From: an uncultured Collinsella sp.
Lineage (GTDB): Bacteria > Actinomycetota > Coriobacteriia > Coriobacteriales > Coriobacteriaceae
NCBI GenBank assembly: GCA_902493895.1
Contig: CABUQW010000002.1
Location: 1-64,000 of the forward strand
Length of the DNA stretch: 64,000 nucleotides
Direction of reading: 5' to 3'
A program made the translations under genes and the position numbers. Below the pieces are notes generated by a model. It did not search any database. It worked only from the letters and a program-made list of their open reading frames with translations, and had not been told where the DNA came from. Numbering within the stretch: position 1 is the stretch's first letter; the number at the start of each line of letters is the position of its first letter. This document shows positions 60,523-64,000 of this stretch, one piece after another.

Positions 60523-61239
60523 ATGCAGCGTGCCAAACAGATATCGGAGTCCATCGAACTGGGCATTATCCTGGCGCTCGCCGGCGGCTTTATGGATGTG
60601 TATTCGTACATTGGGCGCGACCATGTTTTCGCAAACGCGCAGACGGGCAACATCCTGCTTGTGGGCGTGAGCATCTCGGAGGGCAATTGGGCACTTGCGG
60701 GGCGCTACTTCTTCCCTGTGGTGTCGTTTGCCGTGGGCATTATGCTTGCCGACCTGGTACACGAACGGTTTGGCAGCGTGATTCACTGGCGCCAAGTGAC
60801 GGTGTTCTTTGAAGCCGTCATCTTGCTGGGTGTGAGCTTTATCCCGGGCGGCAATTTCAACCTGCTCGCCAACTGCCTCACCTCGTTTGCCTGCGGCATG
60901 CAGGTCGAGAGCTTCCGCAAGATCCACGGTCACGGCATCGCTACGACCATGTGCATCGGCAATCTGCGTAATGCCTTGCAAAACGTGGACGACTACATCA
61001 TCACCCATAGGCGTGGCTTTTTGGAAAACGGCCTGCTGTACTTTGGCGTGATTTTCACCTTTGTGTTTGGCGCCGTGCTGGGCAATTGGTGCATTGAGCG
61101 CATGGGCTTGCACGCCATTGCGGTGGCGAGCGTGCTGCTGTTTGTCGCGTTTGGCATTATGTTTATCGACCGCGAGCGCGATTTGCGCTCTCGCTGGAAG
61201 GTTGCGGCCGAGGCTTGGAAAGAGGGCTGCCGAAAGTAA
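60523..61239 (+). CDS. YoaK/DUF1275-family membrane protein
   Basis: A 238-residue membrane protein with six predicted helices. The family pattern is clear: ILALAGGFMDVYSYIGRDHVFANAQTGN near 13-40, CGMQVESFRKIHGHGIATTMCIGNLR near 125-150 and a last pair of helices. The function is unknown; the family is common in gut actinobacteria and lactobacilli. The ATG at 60523 has AAGGAGG 10 nt upstream. It is divergent from the YgiQ gene. Confidence 0.87.
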   Translation: MQRAKQISESIELGIILALAGGFMDVYSYIGRDHVFANAQTGNILLVGVSISEGNWALAGRYFFPVVSFAVGIMLADLVHERFGSVIHWRQVTVFFEAVILLGVSFIPGGNFNLLANCLTSFACGMQVESFRKIHGHGIATTMCIGNLRNALQNVDDYIITHRRGFLENGLLYFGVIFTFVFGAVLGNWCIERMGLHAIAVASVLLFVAFGIMFIDRERDLRSRWKVAAEAWKEGCRK

Positions 61240-61244
61240 CCGAA

Positions 61245-61282
61245 TGCGGCAAAGGGGCTGTCCCTTTGCCGCAATATTTTTC
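61245..61282 (+). terminator. Terminator after the DUF1275 gene
   Basis: TGCGGCAAAGGG pairs with CCCTTTGCCGCA across 5 nt, followed by ATATTTTTC. It carries GGGG/TGTCCC like several other hairpins. Confidence 0.85.
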
Positions 61283-61290
61283 ATCGTCTG

Positions 61291-61346
61291 TTGAAACGCT
61301 TTAAATAGTTTGACGTTCTCACGCGTTTTTTGTTTCAAAAGCGTTA
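61291..61346. promoter_or_regulatory. cre-like sites and promoter region of the dehydrogenase gene
   Basis: TTGAAACGCTTTAA (61291-61304) is close to the catabolite-response consensus, and an inverted TTTCAAAAGCGTTA follows at 61333-61346. A TTGACG -35-like hexamer lies at 61310. Control by a LacI/CcpA-type regulator is plausible. Confidence 0.4.
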
Positions 61347-61404
61347 GGATGGGACTCATAGCGTGGGGCGTAATGGATGCCCCGCACACGATGGGAGGCT
61401 ATCA

Positions 61405-62571
61405 ATGGCTAATCGTTTCGTTCTCAATACCATCTCTTATCATGGTTCCGGCGCCATCAAGGAGATCCCCGGCGAGCTCCAGCGTCGCGGCTACAAGAAG
61501 ATCTTCGTCTGCTCCGACCCCGATCTGGTCAAGTTTGGCGTTACCGCTAAGGTGACCGACGAGCTCGACGCCGCCGGCATCGCTTGGAGCCTCTACTCCG
61601 AGATCAAGCCCAACCCCACGATTCAGAACGTCAAGGACGGCGTCGAGGCCTTCAAGGCCGCCGAGGCTGACGCTATCGTGACCATCGGTGGCGGCTCCTC
61701 CATGGACACCGCCAAGGCCATCGGCATCATCATCAACAACCCCGAGTTCGCCGATGTCCGCAGCCTCGAGGGCGTTGCTCCCACTAAGAACCACGCCGTG
61801 TTCACCATCGCCGTGCCGACGACCGCCGGTACCGCTGCCGAGGTGACCATCAACTACGTCATCACCGACCCCGAGAAGGTCCGCAAGTTCGTGTGCGTCG
61901 ACACCAACGACGCCCCCGAGGTCGCCGTCGTCGACCCCGACATGATGGCTTCCATGCCCGCCGGCCTGACCGCCTCCACCGGCATGGACGCTCTGACCCA
62001 CGCCATCGAGGGCTATACCACCAAGGGCGCTTGGGAGCTCTCCGACATGTTCCACTTTGAGGCCATCAAGCTGATCAGCGAGAACCTACGCGACTCCGTT
62101 GCCGAGGCCAAGTCCGGCCAGCCCGGCTCCGGCCGCGAGGGCATGGCCCTTGGCCAGTATGTCGCCGGCATGGGCTTCTCCAATGTTGGCCTGGGCATCG
62201 ACCACGCCATGGCTCACACCCTGTCCGCTCACTACGACACCCCGCACGGCGTCGCTTGCGCCATGCTGCTGCCGATCGCCATGGAGTTCAACAAGCCGGT
62301 TTGCGCCGAGCGTCTGGCCAAGGTTGCCGTCGCCATGGGCGTTGACACCACGGGCATGAGCACCGACGAGGCTGCCGACGCCGCTATCGCCGCCGTCAAG
62401 CAGCTTTCCGCCGACGTGAATATCCCGCACGTCTGCGAGGCCATGAAGGCTGACGAGATCGAGGTCCTGGCCAAGGACGCCATGGCCGACGCTTGTTTCC
62501 CGGGTAACCCGCGCGAGGCAACGCTCGACGACGTCATCGAGCTCTTCAAGAAGATCTGCCCGGCTGCCTAG
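61405..62571 (+). CDS. fucO: Iron-containing alcohol dehydrogenase, lactaldehyde reductase type
   Basis: NAD(H)-dependent group III dehydrogenase of 388 residues, reducing lactaldehyde to 1,2-propanediol in the FucO subgroup. It has the NAD-binding GGGSSMDTAKAIG (near 97), PTTAGTAAEVT (near 140) and the metal ligands in DPDMMASMP, GMDALTHAIEGY and DHAMAHTLSAHYDTPHG. Codon use is strongly biased, so it is probably highly expressed. The ATG at 61405 has GGGAGG upstream. No fucose or rhamnose genes are nearby, so another aldehyde could be the substrate. Confidence 0.87.
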   Translation: MANRFVLNTISYHGSGAIKEIPGELQRRGYKKIFVCSDPDLVKFGVTAKVTDELDAAGIAWSLYSEIKPNPTIQNVKDGVEAFKAAEADAIVTIGGGSSMDTAKAIGIIINNPEFADVRSLEGVAPTKNHAVFTIAVPTTAGTAAEVTINYVITDPEKVRKFVCVDTNDAPEVAVVDPDMMASMPAGLTASTGMDALTHAIEGYTTKGAWELSDMFHFEAIKLISENLRDSVAEAKSGQPGSGREGMALGQYVAGMGFSNVGLGIDHAMAHTLSAHYDTPHGVACAMLLPIAMEFNKPVCAERLAKVAVAMGVDTTGMSTDEAADAAIAAVKQLSADVNIPHVCEAMKADEIEVLAKDAMADACFPGNPREATLDDVIELFKKICPAA

Positions 62572-62624
62572 CCCAGTTTGGTGGTCCTTCGCCCGTAGGT
62601 GTATGGTCTTTTGACGTGCCGCTG

Positions 62625-62656
62625 GCCCCGCCGTGCTACGCACGGCGGGGCTTTTT
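62625..62656 (+). terminator. Terminator after the dehydrogenase gene
   Basis: GCCCCGCCGTG pairs with CACGGCGGGGC across 5 nt, followed by five T. Confidence 0.9.
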
Positions 62657-62730
62657 GTGCTGCGTCGATGCCCTGAGACGGACAAAACCAAGGCGTACTG
62701 CCCGCTGCGGATAGGTGGTGCACTTCCCTG

Positions 62731-63043
62731 CGTGCATTTTTGGGAGTATTCAACAAGCTCTTAAAAATGCATAACGTTGTGAATGGGCGGTAGTGATCCG
62801 CAGGCGCCCATCGACAGCCATTGTGGGCGGGCTATCGATGAGTGGAGGGGGTTGTTACTGAGTTTCTGCTTTGCGACGACCTGCAACACTGCTGTAACCG
62901 CGTCGTTTTGTCGTTCGTGATGGGGCCGTTGGGGCCCACGGTGCTGAATACTCCGTTTTTTGCACGGTCCAAGGTGGGGCACCCTGAGACGAAGCAAAAA
63001 GATGCCTCATTTCTATGCAAATACCAATAGGATTTATGCAAGA
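62731..63043. repeat. Intergenic element, copy 2 (about 312 bp)
   Basis: Second copy of the element at 41102, with the same four blocks at offsets 0, 80, 211 and 303. In this copy TGCATTTTT (62733) can also pair with AAAAATGCA (62763-62771), giving a local hairpin. It fills most of the 604-nt gap between the dehydrogenase and M42 peptidase genes and ends 132 nt before the peptidase start. No gene is seen here. Confidence 0.65.
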
Positions 63044-63175
63044 TTGAGATTGTAAACCGTGCACGTGCACAAAACCGGTGCGGGGACGTCTGGAGGCGGC
63101 TCGGCTCCTGGGGCATTGCACGTGCAGAACGGTTAAAATCGGGACTCGGTCTTAGTTTTACTTGGAAGGATGCAT

Positions 63176-64000
63176 ATGACTTCTAATATTGATGCTTCTC
63201 TAGAGGAGACGCTCTCCTATATCGCAGGACAGCTTAAGACGCTGACTTCTATTGCCTCCCCTACCGGCTATACCCGTGCGGCGACTGATTATCTGATGGA
63301 GACCCTGCGCGATATGGGGTTTGGGCCTGAGCGTTCTAATAAGGGTAACGTGCTCGTTGAGCTTGGCGGCGAGGGCGAGCCGCTCGTACTGGCGAGCCAT
63401 GTCGATACCCTAGGCGCCATGGTGCGTTCCATTAAGGACAATGGCCGCCTGCGCCCCACGACGCTCGGTGGGCATCAGTGGTCTACGGCCGATGGCGAGA
63501 ACTGCACCGTCTACACGCGCGACGGCAATGTCTACACGGGCGTGGTTCTTAACACCGAGCCTTCGGCGCACGTGGCCGACGAGCCGGTCAAGACCATCGA
63601 GAAGAACATGGAGATCTTGCTCGACGAGAACGTCGACAGCAAGGACGATGTGCTCGAGCTGGGTATTCAGACCGGCGACATCATCGCTATGGATCCTCGC
63701 ACGACGGTGACGGAGAGCGGCTACATTAAGAGCCGCTTCCTGGATGACAAGCTATCGGCCGCCATTTTGTTGGGCTTGGCGCGTGCCGTCGCCGCTGGCG
63801 AGGTGACGCTTTCGCGTAAGGTTTCGCTGCTCTTTACCGTGTACGAGGAGGTGGGCCACGGCGGCGCCTTCGTGCCGGCCGACACGCGCGAGATGATCAG
63901 CGTTGACATGGGCTGCGTGGGCGACGACCTAGGCTGCACCGAGCACATGGTGTCGATCTGCGCCAAGGATTCGGGCGGTCCGTACAACTACGACCTGGTG
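63176..64000 (+). CDS. M42-family metallopeptidase, 5' part
   Basis: Cytoplasmic aminopeptidase or deblocking peptidase, cut by the window end after 275 codons. Visible motifs are SPTGYTRAATDYL, the first metal His in LASHVDTLGAMV (near 66), the bridging Asp in SRFLDDKLSAA (near 190) and the catalytic Glu pair in TVYEEVGHGGA (near 222). These match M42 proteases, which form dodecamer shells that trim peptides. The ATG has TGGAAGGA upstream. The frame is open to the last base, so the rest lies beyond 64000. Confidence 0.9.
   Translation, partial: MTSNIDASLEETLSYIAGQLKTLTSIASPTGYTRAATDYLMETLRDMGFGPERSNKGNVLVELGGEGEPLVLASHVDTLGAMVRSIKDNGRLRPTTLGGHQWSTADGENCTVYTRDGNVYTGVVLNTEPSAHVADEPVKTIEKNMEILLDENVDSKDDVLELGIQTGDIIAMDPRTTVTESGYIKSRFLDDKLSAAILLGLARAVAAGEVTLSRKVSLLFTVYEEVGHGGAFVPADTREMISVDMGCVGDDLGCTEHMVSICAKDSGGPYNYDLV

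Overview
The window reads like a chromosome segment of a high-GC gut actinobacterium of the class Coriobacteriia, most likely Collinsella. The reasons are strong GC-rich codon bias, tRNAs of actinobacterial type, CcpA/PTS-style sugar uptake combined with actinobacterial cell biology, an oxygen-sensitive [FeFe]-hydrogenase, and a saccharolytic anaerobe's gene set. No rRNA, prophage, insertion sequence or CRISPR array was seen.

Layout. 1-14.6 kb: ftsEX (FtsE with an unusual long N-terminus), RNase R, a serine recombinase, a VanZ-like membrane protein, a MurNAc recycling operon (murR-murQ-murP, then mupG behind an internal terminator), an ArsC/Spx-like protein, a small unknown gene, tRNA-Gln(CUG) and tRNA-Glu(CUC), a TPR-like protein overlapping smpB, a flavin reductase and a 47-residue rubredoxin. 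14.6-23.5 kb: an Nramp metal transporter, glutamate synthase gltBD and an unknown gene. 23.5-25.1 kb: a DUF559/AbiEi-like nuclease gene closely bracketed by arrays of a 57-nt inverted repeat. 25.2-30.5 kb: an amidohydrolase, a zinc-ribbon membrane protein and a copper operon (copA-copZ-csoR, minus strand) with a visible CsoR operator. 30.5-38.2 kb: an accessory-looking block punctuated by three more repeat arrays, holding a 1,111-residue LPXTG coiled-coil/CAP surface protein, a transmembrane Ser/Thr kinase and an FHA protein. 38.4-46.3 kb: a DEAD-box helicase with an RGG-like tail, then an alpha-glucoside PTS operon (EIIA, LicT-type antiterminator, EIICB, GH4 6-phospho-alpha-glucosidase). 46.4-52.6 kb: a NuoF-tail/GltD-like flavoprotein with an [FeFe]-hydrogenase, tightly followed by a lipoprotein binding protein and a fused permease-ATPase. 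52.7-64 kb: an orphan DinJ-type antitoxin, a CPBP protease, an AraC regulator divergent from a GH1 enzyme and EIIBC, a YgiQ radical SAM protein, a YoaK-like membrane protein, a lactaldehyde-reductase-like dehydrogenase and the start of an M42 peptidase.

How it works together. Three PTS permeases (8131, 43233, 56637) lack a fused EIIA and only one stand-alone EIIA (41748) is present, so that EIIA may serve all three. Each permease sits beside the enzyme that handles its phosphorylated product. Hydrogenase, rubredoxin, flavin reductase and FucO-like dehydrogenase fit fermentative redox balancing.

The most unusual structure is the 57-nt inverted-repeat family (about 16 copies plus a half copy, repeating every 79-81 nt). 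It brackets one nuclease gene on both sides and also marks the edges of the surface-protein/kinase block. A second, unrelated 312-bp intergenic element occurs twice (41102 and 62731). All function calls are from reading the sequence; no database search was run.
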